This document shows positions 45,012 through 52,754 of a stretch of 64,000 nucleotides of DNA, piece after piece (the first letter of the stretch is position 1; each line of letters opens with the position of its first letter). This DNA is from Enterocloster hominis (ex Liu et al. 2021) (lineage in GTDB: Bacteria > Bacillota > Clostridia > Lachnospirales > Lachnospiraceae): assembly GCA_014385265.1 (NCBI GenBank), contig JACRTJ010000013.1:124001-188000 (forward strand), written 5' to 3'. A model generated the notes under the pieces. It was given only the letters and a program-made list of their open reading frames with translations. It did no database searches and was not told the DNA's origin. The position numbers and the translations under genes are program-made.

Positions 45012-46343
45012 CTATCCCTGGATCCGCTCCAGCTCCATATCCTCCGGCAGGATCAGATTCAGCAATATGGATACGACAAACACCACAGCTACCACATTGG
45101 CGGAAAATACGGACTGGACCACCTCCGGGAAGATCCGCCACAGGTCGATCTCACTGGCCGCAGTAAAACCGATGCCCACAGAGAGCGACAGGGCGGCGAT
45201 GGTCATGTTCCGCTGGGTAAATCCAGCCCTGGAAAGCATCTGGATCCCCGATACCATGATGGTCCCGAACATCATGATCGTGCACCCGCCCAGAACGGAT
45301 TCCGGGAGGGATGCAAAAAAGTTCCCCACCGGTGGCAGGAATCCGGCCAGCAGCATACAGCCGGCCCCGGTGGCAATGGTAAAGCGGTTTACGACCTTCG
45401 TCATGTTCACAAGCCCCACATTCTGGGAAAATGAGGTCACCGGAGGGCATCCGAACAGGGCAGAAACGACGGAAGCAAAGCCGTCGCAGGCCAGGGAACC
45501 GGAAATCTCCTTTGAGGTGATCTCCCGGCCCAGCCCTCCGGAAACCATGGCAGTCGTGTCCCCGATGGTTTCTGCCGCAGAAACCATAAAGATAATGGCA
45601 ACGGAAAAAATGGCTCCCATATGGAATTCCGGTGCAAAGGGCAGAAGAGCTGGCAGGGAAGCAATTCCCTCTGAAAAGATCACTGACAGATCCACCTTGC
45701 CCATAAACACCGCCAGGATATATCCCACCACAAGTCCTGCCAGCACAGACAGCTGCTTCAGATATCCCCGTGCCAGGATGTTCCAGCCCAGACAGACGGT
45801 CAGTGTGACAGCTCCCAGAAGCAGATTGGAGGCCGAGCCGAAGTCCTCCGCGTAGCCGCCTCCAAAGGACCTGGCCCCCACCGTAAACAGGGAATATCCT
45901 ATGGCGATCACCACCGACGAGGCGACCACAGGGGCAATGATCTTTCTCCAGTATCTGGCAAACAGGCCGATGACGCCCTCAAAGACTCCGCCGCAGATCG
46001 CTGCGCCTATGACGGCCGGATATCCGTAGCTGGCCGCCACGGTGCTCAGCACCGTAACAAACGTAAAGCTGACACCCATGACGATCGGAAGCCTGGAACC
46101 GATCCTCCAGACCGGAAACAGCTGGATCAGCGTTGCGATCCCGGCCACCAGCATGGCATTCTGCAGAAGAACGGCGACCTCTGCCTGGGAAAGCCCCCCT
46201 GCGGCCGCAATGATCGTGATCGGCGTCAGATTCGACACAAACATGGCCAGAATATGCTGGAGTCCAAAGGGCACTGCCTTTAAAAGAGGCACCCTCCCGT
46301 CCAGCCTGTATATGTTGCTGATGCTGCATTCACTGTTCTTCAT
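45012..46343 (-). CDS. NCS2 family xanthine/uracil-type permease (second paralogue)
   Basis: This 443-residue carrier has FGLQHILAMFVSNLTPITII, FGCPPVTSFSQNVGLVNMTK and FLPPVGNFFASLPESVLGG. It is clearly a paralogue of the carrier at 39164-40561, sharing the QHILAMF and SFSQNVGLV landmarks but diverged elsewhere. Substrate is xanthine, urate or uracil by family. It follows the MATE exporter gene by 18 bases and is probably co-transcribed with it. Confidence 0.92.
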   Translation of the reverse strand: MKNSECSISNIYRLDGRVPLLKAVPFGLQHILAMFVSNLTPITIIAAAGGLSQAEVAVLLQNAMLVAGIATLIQLFPVWRIGSRLPIVMGVSFTFVTVLSTVAASYGYPAVIGAAICGGVFEGVIGLFARYWRKIIAPVVASSVVIAIGYSLFTVGARSFGGGYAEDFGSASNLLLGAVTLTVCLGWNILARGYLKQLSVLAGLVVGYILAVFMGKVDLSVIFSEGIASLPALLPFAPEFHMGAIFSVAIIFMVSAAETIGDTTAMVSGGLGREITSKEISGSLACDGFASVVSALFGCPPVTSFSQNVGLVNMTKVVNRFTIATGAGCMLLAGFLPPVGNFFASLPESVLGGCTIMMFGTIMVSGIQMLSRAGFTQRNMTIAALSLSVGIGFTAASEIDLWRIFPEVVQSVFSANVVAVVFVVSILLNLILPEDMELERIQG

Positions 46344-46361
46344 ACTCTTATCCTTTCCTGG

Positions 46362-47723
46362 TTAAAATGCGGCTGGGGGATCCTCAGCCCGTTTCTCCCT
46401 CTCTGCCTTTCTTATTACCCGCTCATAGGAGACCCACAAAAACACCGCCGCTGCCGTCCATGCCGCCGGATGGCAGAAGCATGTAAGAACGTAGCTTCCC
46501 ATTTTCATGGCAAAGACCGCCGTCACCAGCCTTGCCAGCAGCTCTGCGATCCCCCCGGCCATGGGCAGAAAGCCGTATCCGCATCCCTGCATCACGTTCC
46601 TGTATACAAAGATCGCACCCAACGGGATAAAAAACACCACACAGATGTTCATGTAGGTCCTGGCCCATGGCATCATGGCACTTATATCGCCTGCAAAAAA
46701 CAGGCTCATGGCCGGACGCAGGAAAACAGTCCCCAGGACTGCCGCCATAACCGCATAGACCACTGTTACGGTCATGCCCGCCCGGACTCCCTTTTTTACC
46801 CGGTCCAGATCCCCTTTTCCAAAATTCTGGCCGGCATAGGAGGCCATGGCCTGGCCCAGGGCGATCATTCCCTGCTCCACCAGGGTCTCCAGCTTTCCGG
46901 CCGCCGTATAGGCCGCCACCGCCAGGGAACCGAACTGGTTCACAGCCGACTGCATGACCATGCCCCCGGAGGCTGTAATGGCAAACTGGAGAGCCATGGG
47001 AATTCCAATGGACAGCTCCCGTCTGACGTCTCCTTTGTGGGGACGCCACTGACCGGCTCCCGGCATCAGATCCGGCGTTTTTAAGAAAATATATCCGCCG
47101 CATAATACTGCCGATACTGCCTGGGAAAGCACCGTTGCCAGGGCCGCACCTTCCACGCCCATGCCTCCGCCCACGATCAGCGCCAGATCCAGCGCCACGT
47201 TTAAGCAGGCGGAAAAGACCAGAAAAAACAACGGGACCCGGCTGTTTCCCACCGCCCTCAGAAAGGCAGAAAACAGGTTATAGAATACACAGACCGCCGT
47301 TCCTGCGGCAATGATCCTGATATACCGGCCCGCCTCCCTGAAAATGTCCTCCGGAGTCTGCATGAGACGAAGGAGCGGATCCATGACCGCCAGGAAAAAG
47401 CCTGTGAGAACCACTGTTGTGACGGCTGAGAGAAAGATCCCCGCGGAAACACTCCGCTTTACACCGGCCGTATCCCCGGCTCCATACCGCTGGGCCGTCA
47501 GGATCGTAAAGCCGGAGGTGAGTCCCTGGGCAAAGCCTGTGATCAGAAACATGATGATCCCGGTGGAGCCCACGGCCGCCAGGGCTCCGGCTCCCACATA
47601 CCGGCCCACGATGATCGTATCGGCCATATTATAAAACTGCTGGAAAAGGTTTCCCAGCAAAAGCGGTATCGTAAACCGCAGAAGGACCGGCAGGGGCCGT
47701 CCCTTTGTCATATCCGTTCCCAT
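46362..47723 (-). CDS. MATE family efflux transporter
   Basis: This 453-residue protein has twelve predicted helices in two related halves. The start GRPLPVLLRFTIPLLLGNLF and FYNMADTIIVGRYVGAGALA are the typical MATE first helices; QQFYNMADTI is the usual loop. The second half begins near GIPMALQFAITASGGMVMQS. Na- or H-coupled export of drugs or metabolites by family; no specific substrate is visible. It precedes the second permease by 18 bases. Confidence 0.93.
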   Translation of the reverse strand: MGTDMTKGRPLPVLLRFTIPLLLGNLFQQFYNMADTIIVGRYVGAGALAAVGSTGIIMFLITGFAQGLTSGFTILTAQRYGAGDTAGVKRSVSAGIFLSAVTTVVLTGFFLAVMDPLLRLMQTPEDIFREAGRYIRIIAAGTAVCVFYNLFSAFLRAVGNSRVPLFFLVFSACLNVALDLALIVGGGMGVEGAALATVLSQAVSAVLCGGYIFLKTPDLMPGAGQWRPHKGDVRRELSIGIPMALQFAITASGGMVMQSAVNQFGSLAVAAYTAAGKLETLVEQGMIALGQAMASYAGQNFGKGDLDRVKKGVRAGMTVTVVYAVMAAVLGTVFLRPAMSLFFAGDISAMMPWARTYMNICVVFFIPLGAIFVYRNVMQGCGYGFLPMAGGIAELLARLVTAVFAMKMGSYVLTCFCHPAAWTAAAVFLWVSYERVIRKAEREKRAEDPPAAF

Positions 47724-47815
47724 ATGACGCCTCGCTTCCTTTTAATTTCCCGGTTTATTTTAGCGCATCCGCAGAAAGGCTGCAAGTGGATTTTCCGCCG
47801 TTTTACAGGCCGCAC

Positions 47816-48739
47816 TTAAAACAGATCCAGCATATTATCCAGATACATTTCCTCTCTCACATGGATCTGGTATTCCGGCCTGGTCATGTAATAAAGAAGG
47901 AACTCCAGGACCAGGGCGCTGCCCAGTCCCCGGCCTTCGATCTTAAAATCAGAAAAGCCCATGGGAAGATAGACGCTCCGGATCTCTTCTGCTCCGATGA
48001 ATCCTGGATTTTTCATGGCTCTGGAAAATCGGTAGCCCTCCCCTGCGCCGGGAGCCGTACAGCAGTGGTCCGGACCGTCCTCCCCGAGATTTTTCCGGCT
48101 GACGGCCTCGTAACAGCGTTTCCTGTCCCTGCATCCATAGAAACAGCATTCGTTGCACAGGAATTCCACCTTAGCCTTCTGGCGTTCTGACAGCGTATCC
48201 CATTGGTCAAGGGCCTTATTCAGCCGGAAATCCGGCACCGCATAGCGAAACTCCTCCCGGTCGATCTCCTCTGTGAACCGGTCAAAATCTGTCAGTACCT
48301 TTGTGGTGGAGGAAACAAAATAAAGGCCTGGATATTTCTTTTTTAAATACTCCAGCAAAAGCTCCGAATGAACGATAACGCCGTTTTTCGTTTTCCCGCT
48401 CTTCTCAAACATGGCGCAGAGAGCGTTGCATTTCCGGTCCGCAAGATGCTCCTCCCTGAGCAGGGAATTGCTGAAGGTCAGACGGGCAGAGATCCCGTAC
48501 TTCTCCAGCAGCGCCAGGACCTCTCCCGGATTCTGATCTCCTTCCCCGACACGGCCCCCGCCCCAGATGCATCCCGCCGGAGCGCCGTATATGGAGCCGA
48601 TCCCGCACCATTCGTAAAAATATTCCCTATGTTCAAAAAATAACGGCAGAAATCTTTTGTACAGCTCATAAAACTCAAACAGGCCTGGAAGATGGAAGTA
48701 CACCGTTGTTTTCCCGGAACTGATTCTATCCTGTGACAT
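47816..48739 (-). CDS. Cys-rich protein resembling peptidase U32-like family
   Basis: This 307-residue soluble protein has a C-terminal half with a Cys cluster: FLCNECCFYGCRDRKRC and later DHCCTAPG, which could hold an iron-sulfur or zinc site. FIGAEEIRSVYLPMGFSDFK and IEGRG resemble the end of U32-type (YegQ/UbiU-like) proteins that bind [4Fe-4S], and the N-terminal half reads as alternating helices and strands of a barrel (ISARLTFSNSLLREEHL, GVIVHSELLLEYL). The link to U32 is tentative. It is alone, upstream of the MATE gene by 92 bases. Confidence 0.55.
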   Translation of the reverse strand: MSQDRISSGKTTVYFHLPGLFEFYELYKRFLPLFFEHREYFYEWCGIGSIYGAPAGCIWGGGRVGEGDQNPGEVLALLEKYGISARLTFSNSLLREEHLADRKCNALCAMFEKSGKTKNGVIVHSELLLEYLKKKYPGLYFVSSTTKVLTDFDRFTEEIDREEFRYAVPDFRLNKALDQWDTLSERQKAKVEFLCNECCFYGCRDRKRCYEAVSRKNLGEDGPDHCCTAPGAGEGYRFSRAMKNPGFIGAEEIRSVYLPMGFSDFKIEGRGLGSALVLEFLLYYMTRPEYQIHVREEMYLDNMLDLF

Positions 48740-49033
48740 ATATGATCTCTCCTTTTATGTAAAATTGGTATTTAACTCAATGCACGGTGCTTGCTTCAGC
48801 CGCGTCTGACCGGCTGTCCAGATCCAGGGATGCTCTCGCCTCCCTGTTCCCGGCCCCCATGGGGTCCACAGCCTTGTATGTGATCGTCCGGACTATTTTT
48901 CTTTTTCATTGGTGTATATCTCCATTTGCGTAACAGGCGCATACATGTGTGTGCAGAACAACGGTTTCTGTTGCAGGGCATTCCATGGCAATGTATAATA
49001 AAAGTATAAAAATAAACGATGGAGGGATGTACG
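48740..49033. other. Intergenic region with a possible broken small gene
   Basis: On the minus strand an ATG behind ATGGAG opens a short frame (MKKKNSPDD..). The frame one base over, entered at the A run of MKKK, continues IVRTITYKAVDPMGAGNREA to a TGA near 48779 with GC-rich third positions. A plus-strand promoter for the gene at 49034 probably lies around 48990-49010 (TATAAT-like GTATAATAAAAG). No other feature seen. Confidence 0.3.
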
Positions 49034-49465
49034 ATGACTGCTGCTTTACTTATTTTAGGCGCACTGCCCTTTGCTGTCGGCCGCATACAGGACTGGTATA
49101 TGTCCGCCAATCTCAATTCCTCCCTGCCGTACGGGGTGATCTCCCTCGCTTTCCTGTCTGCCTGGGTCCTCCTCGCATTTCTCATGAACGGAAACGGAAA
49201 AAGGACAAAGCAGATCGTTATTTTCCTGAATCTGATCGCAGCTTTCGACCTGGTACTGATCGGCATTCAGATACTGGTCCTCCATGCCTACTGGCTCAAT
49301 GGCATTGGGATCTGGACACAGCTTTTTTACCTGCCGGTGCTGAACCTCGGTTTCTGTTTGACAAACTGGAGCCATGGAGTTTTCCCCGCCTATGCCGCTG
49401 GCTTTATTCTCATGGTCGGTGTTACATTTGCCGGCTGTAAGCTGAGGGAAAAAGGAACGAGATAA
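49034..49465 (+). CDS. Small four-helix membrane protein, unknown function
   Basis: This 143-residue protein has four hydrophobic segments (TAALLILGALPFAVG, GVISLAFLSAWVLLAFLM, QIVIFLNLIAAFDLVLIGIQ, AAGFILMVGVTFAGC) and few charges, so it is an integral membrane protein. No family is recognised. The start at 49034 has GGAGG eight bases before it; an ATG five codons earlier overlaps that site. It is transcribed alone and ends in a terminator, divergent from the U32-like gene. Confidence 0.7.
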   Translation: MTAALLILGALPFAVGRIQDWYMSANLNSSLPYGVISLAFLSAWVLLAFLMNGNGKRTKQIVIFLNLIAAFDLVLIGIQILVLHAYWLNGIGIWTQLFYLPVLNLGFCLTNWSHGVFPAYAAGFILMVGVTFAGCKLREKGTR

Positions 49466-49469
49466 GAGG

Positions 49470-49497
49470 GGACCGGGCTGCTGTCCGGTCCGTTTTT
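49470..49497 (+). terminator. Terminator after the small membrane protein gene
   Basis: GGACCGG (49470-49476) and CCGGTCC (49485-49491) form a stem with an 8-base loop, followed by GTTTTT. Stop codon is four bases upstream. Confidence 0.85.
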
Positions 49498-49513
49498 GTC
49501 CGCTTCATAATTC

Positions 49514-49599
49514 GTATCACAAAATACATAGAAATACAATCTTTTTTACTCTTAAAAAGCTCAATATGGCATCCGTCGTTAAAAGACGCGCCGTATTGG
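49514..49599. repeat. Left direct repeat flanking the RhuM/XRE module
   Basis: About 86 bases from GTATCACAAAATA to CGTATTGGA resemble 50985-51068 along the full length (GTATCACAAAATA, AAATACAAT, TTTTTT, TCGTTAAAAG, TATTGG). The end folds as CAATATGGC..CGTC/GACG..GCCGTATTG. The 23 bases ending in it (49498-49520) are identical to 50293-50315 inside the rhuM gene, a recombination scar. Confidence 0.65.
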
Positions 49600-49671
49600 A
49601 GCCATCTAAGTTAAATCGGGACAGTCAAAAAGCAGGCGTCACAATGGTTCGCGTTGTGTTGTCTGCTTTGG

Positions 49672-49733
49672 TTTACGCGGGCAAGAACCAAAGTCCGTGC
49701 CTGCACGAGACCTTGACGACTACCGCTCATGAG
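49672..49733 (+). repeat. Dispersed intergenic repeat, copy B (short)
   Basis: TTTACGCGGGCAAG then CCAAAGTCCGTGCCTGCACG and AGACCTTGACGACTACCGC. It is identical to copy A over CCAAAGTCCGTGCCTGCACGAGACCTTG, then diverges; the outer GCTGCCGC arm is changed. It is preceded by a hairpin at 49628-49669 (AAAGCAG/CTGCTTT, CACAA/TTGTG), the same layout as copies A and C. Confidence 0.7.
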
Positions 49734-49775
49734 TGATCGTCATTAAGAACAATATTCCAAAGTTAAAATCAAGCT

Positions 49776-50714
49776 TTATAACATACAATTCATAATCACG
49801 CTTATCATCATTTCTTTTTCTTCTGGTCTGGACTCTGCGATCATAATGGTTAGTGCTACTAAAGCAGCATCTTCTATTTTCTTTTGTCCATCTATAAACA
49901 GTACTTCATTTTTATCAAGAAAATAGAGAAACATTGTCGCAGCAATTCTTTTATTTCCATCGAAAAAGCTGTGGTTCTTGGTCACCAAATACAGCAAATT
50001 TGCAGCTTTCTCTTCCAAAGATTCATAGATATCTGTTCCTCCAAATGACTGATAAATATTACCGATACTGCCTTTGAAAGAATCATCCTTTTCTTTTCCA
50101 AACAAATCGGATTCATCTCCGAATCGCATGCTCTGGATCACGTCCATACATTCCTCATAGGTAAGAACATATGTCGCACGATTTCCTTCTGGCCGTGTCA
50201 TATTCTGGTGATCATAAGAATCCAGTAAATCCAGTGCACTGCTATATTTTTCTATTACAGAAAGAACCTGTCTGCTATCCAACTCGTTTTCGGTCCGCTT
50301 CATAATTCGTATCACCTCGCCTAACTGCCTGATACGATTATCATTTACTGCGTAGCCCTTCAATATGTACTGTTTAAGAACTGAATTTGCCCAACGCCGG
50401 AATTCAACGCCTCGTTTTGATTTTACACGGTAGCCGACAGAAATGATAACATCCAGGTTATAATATTCAATTTGTCGTTCTACTTCACGTTCACCCTCTT
50501 TTTGAACTGTCGCAAATTTTGCGACAGTTGCCTTATCACTTTCTAACTCTTCTCTCAAAGCATTATTAATATGTTTACCAATTGTTTTTACATCCCGGTC
50601 AAAAAGCTCAGCCATTTGATTTCTATTCAGCCAGACCGTCTCATGATCTACTGCCACAGGAAGCGTTATCAATTTATCCTCTGTTTCAAAAATTACAATT
50701 TCATTTTTGTTCAT
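49776..50714 (-). CDS. RhuM family protein with C-terminal Fic/Doc domain
   Basis: This 312-residue protein has an N-terminal virulence-RhuM domain (NRNQMAELFDRDVKTIGKHI, GYRVKSKRGVEFRRWANSVL) joined to a Doc-type domain: TYEECMDVIQ and the active site HSFFDGNKRIAA at 248-259, where Doc-type H-x-F-x-D-G-N-K-R transfers phosphate or AMP. The combination occurs as a toxin-like module in mobile regions. GGAGGAACGAT precedes the ATG. It overlaps the XRE gene by 14 bases, so that gene is the likely antitoxin or regulator. Confidence 0.88.
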   Translation of the reverse strand: MNKNEIVIFETEDKLITLPVAVDHETVWLNRNQMAELFDRDVKTIGKHINNALREELESDKATVAKFATVQKEGEREVERQIEYYNLDVIISVGYRVKSKRGVEFRRWANSVLKQYILKGYAVNDNRIRQLGEVIRIMKRTENELDSRQVLSVIEKYSSALDLLDSYDHQNMTRPEGNRATYVLTYEECMDVIQSMRFGDESDLFGKEKDDSFKGSIGNIYQSFGGTDIYESLEEKAANLLYLVTKNHSFFDGNKRIAATMFLYFLDKNEVLFIDGQKKIEDAALVALTIMIAESRPEEKEMMISVIMNCML

Positions 50715-50946
50715 ATCGTTCCTCCAATTCTATTCCTTTTTCCTTCATCAACTTCTGCACCTTAACGTAATATGCAATTAATCTGAGTACGTACTCCGGC
50801 ATCTGCCTTCTTCCCGCTTCCCATTCCTCTAATGTTCTCAGTGGAATATCCATGTATCGTGAAAATTCTGTCCTGTTCATATCCAGCATTTCACGAATTC
50901 CTTTTAATGTACCTATCTGCTTTTCAATCCTTTCTTTTTTATCCAT
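50701..50946 (-). CDS. Small XRE-type helix-turn-helix protein
   Basis: The predicted 81-residue protein has an HTH around GIREMLDMNRTEFSRYMDIP and LRTLEEWEAGRRQMPEYVLR, the XRE/transcriptional-repressor pattern of small antitoxins. The start at 50946 has AAGGAG six bases upstream; a longer reading from 50991 is less likely. It overlaps rhuM by 14 bases and lies upstream of it, as antitoxins often do. Confidence 0.82.
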   Translation of the reverse strand: MDKKERIEKQIGTLKGIREMLDMNRTEFSRYMDIPLRTLEEWEAGRRQMPEYVLRLIAYYVKVQKLMKEKGIELEERYEQK

Positions 50947-50984
50947 CTCGTTCTCCTTATGTATCCACTCATTGTGTGGATATA

Positions 50985-51068
50985 GTATCACAAAATATAA
51001 ATAAATACAATATTTTTTGAAAAAAAGTCAAACATGGTATGCATCGTTAAAAGGCGGGCTATATTGGT
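50985..51068. repeat. Right direct repeat flanking the RhuM/XRE module
   Basis: Partner of 49514-49599. It contains the likely minus-strand promoter region of the XRE gene. The two copies enclose about 1.4 kb. Confidence 0.65.
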
Positions 51069-51080
51069 TTTTCCACCGGG

Positions 51081-51303
51081 CCGTCCAGGCCACCTCGAAA
51101 AAGCTTCGCTTTTCCTCGGTGTTTGGCTTTCGCCAAATTGGACACTCGCAATAAGGAGACGCTTGCAAGCAGGCTTGCCTACGGTTCCGCTGACCCGTCC
51201 AGGCACCTCGAAAAAGCTCCGCTTTTCCTCGGTGTTTGGCTTTCGCCAAATTGGACACTCGCAATAAGGAGGCGCTTACAAGCAAGCTTGCAGCGCCTCC
51301 TTA
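51081..51303. repeat. Two tandem copies of a 113-114 base unit
   Basis: Unit 1 begins at 51081 and unit 2 at 51195, both with CCGTCCAGG. Each holds ACCTCGAAAAAGCTTCGCTT-type and TTTGGCTTTCGCCAAA hairpins, and GGACACTCGCAATAAGGAG. The units agree nearly base for base for about 85 bases, then differ; the second ends in a terminator-like hairpin. No reading frame with coding character. Confidence 0.8.
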
Positions 51304-51305
51304 TT
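51263..51305 (-). terminator. Terminator-like hairpin after spoIVB
   Basis: AATAAGGAGGCGC and GCGCCTCCTTATT pair perfectly (13 bases) around a loop of about 17. It lies 20 bases past the spoIVB stop at the end of the second tandem repeat. The downstream T run is short. Confidence 0.65.
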
Positions 51306-51324
51306 ACTCCTGTCTAGCCTGGAC

Positions 51325-52602
51325 TCAATGCTCCAGCATGTTTTCAATAAAGATCCCATATCCTTTCGTGGAGTCCTGGATGAATACATGGGTGACGGCT
51401 CCGATGAGCTTGCCGTCCTGAATGATGGGACTGCCGCTCATGCCCTGTACGATGCCGCCGGTGAGTTTCAGAAGCTCTTCGTCCACGACGCGGATCACCA
51501 TCCCCTTATTTTTCTGAAGACTCGCGTGATCCACTTTTTGAATTTCGATCTCATAATCTCTCACCTCCCCCGATACGTCGCTGCGGATAAAGGCCTGACC
51601 CTTGTGGACGTCCTGGCGGAAGCCCACGGGAATGGCCTCGGACTGGAACCGTTCCAGGAACCGGCGGTTGACGGTCCCGAAGATCCCCTCCTCTGTATTG
51701 GCGGTCACTTCCCCCAGCTTTGTACCTTTTCCGTAATAGATGACCCCGGACATGACTCCGGGCTTTCCTGATGTTCCTTTTTCGATCCCCATGATCTGGG
51801 TATCGTAGAGCCCTCCCTCCCGGATATCCACCAGCTTTCCTGTGTCGCTGTCGCTGATCCCATGGCCCAGGGCGCCGAAGGAGCCGTTCATGTCCACGTA
51901 GGTGACGGTCCCGATCCCCTGGGTATCGTCCCGGACCCAGGCCCCCAGCTTATAGGTCCCATCCTCTGCCAGCACCGGCTCCAGCTCCACCTTTAAAAGT
52001 TCCCCGTCCCTGCGCACCTCCAGGGAAACGGGACTTCCGCTGCTGGCGCTGACGGCCTGGATCAGATCGTCCTTGTCCTCCATCTCCCGTCCGTTGACTG
52101 TCTCGATGTAGTCTCCGGATTTCAGAACGCCGAAGGCCGGCTCCACCACGTTGCCCGCGTCGTTGACGATCTCCCCGGTGCCAACGACCATGACTCCCCT
52201 GGACTTCAGATAGATCCCCACAGGTACGCCGCAGGGCGCGGCATACATCCCGTCCACCACATCCACCTGGATGTCCTTCATGCGGATCAGCCCGAAAAGC
52301 TTCATTCCCAGGTGGTAGCTTCCTTCAGATGCGCCATACATGGACACCGGCTCTGTGGTCTGGATCCGGACCTTTCCTGCAGGGATGTTGGACGCATTCC
52401 CCAGGACTACCTCCTCGCTGTCGCTCTCCAGGGTGACGCCCGGAGGCAGGGTAAAATGGAAGATCTCCTCCTCGCTGACCACCAGGTTCAGACGGTCCGG
52501 CACTGCAAGCTTCACATAGCCCCATGTGAACGCAATGGTAAAGACCAGAGAAAAACAAAAGACACCGGCCAGGATCCTTCTCAGTCGTTCCTTTCTTGTC
52601 AC
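51325..52602 (-). CDS. spoIVB: SpoIVB peptidase
   Basis: This 425-residue sporulation protease has an N-terminal membrane anchor (RILAGVFCFSLVFTIAFTWG), a PDZ domain (FGVLKSGDYIETVNGREM) and the S55 serine protease with GHGISDSDTG (His) and VQGMSGSPII (Ser). It is made in the forespore and cleaves SpoIVFA to trigger SpoIVFB and sigma-K in Bacillus (family knowledge). GTG start behind GGAGG. Its usual downstream partner spo0A is not here; an accessory module with repeats follows instead. It is 152 bases after recN. Confidence 0.95.
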   Translation of the reverse strand: MTRKERLRRILAGVFCFSLVFTIAFTWGYVKLAVPDRLNLVVSEEEIFHFTLPPGVTLESDSEEVVLGNASNIPAGKVRIQTTEPVSMYGASEGSYHLGMKLFGLIRMKDIQVDVVDGMYAAPCGVPVGIYLKSRGVMVVGTGEIVNDAGNVVEPAFGVLKSGDYIETVNGREMEDKDDLIQAVSASSGSPVSLEVRRDGELLKVELEPVLAEDGTYKLGAWVRDDTQGIGTVTYVDMNGSFGALGHGISDSDTGKLVDIREGGLYDTQIMGIEKGTSGKPGVMSGVIYYGKGTKLGEVTANTEEGIFGTVNRRFLERFQSEAIPVGFRQDVHKGQAFIRSDVSGEVRDYEIEIQKVDHASLQKNKGMVIRVVDEELLKLTGGIVQGMSGSPIIQDGKLIGAVTHVFIQDSTKGYGIFIENMLEH

Positions 52603-52689
52603 GGCAAAACCTCCTCTTCTTTATGATTCTGCCCCGGCTTTTCCCTGTCCATAACATACGGCGTCTGCAATTTCCCCAGTAACGGCAAA

Positions 52690-52716
52690 GGAGAGGGCAG
52701 TGATATGCTCCTCTCC
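52690..52716 (-). terminator. Hairpin between recN and spoIVB
   Basis: GGAGAGG and CCTCTCC pair around a loop of about 12 bases; minus-strand T run is only TTTG. It would separate recN transcription from the forespore-specific spoIVB. Confidence 0.4.
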
Positions 52717-52754
52717 TAGTATGTGATCCTTTTCTCTTTTCAGCCTGTCAGTTT

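Noticed and set aside
51034..51317. Short plus-strand frames across the tandem repeats (AFAKLDTRNKE...) that look like repeated peptides
   Set aside because: The similarity comes from the DNA repeat itself; there is no ribosome site, and the hairpins and lack of codon bias argue against coding.
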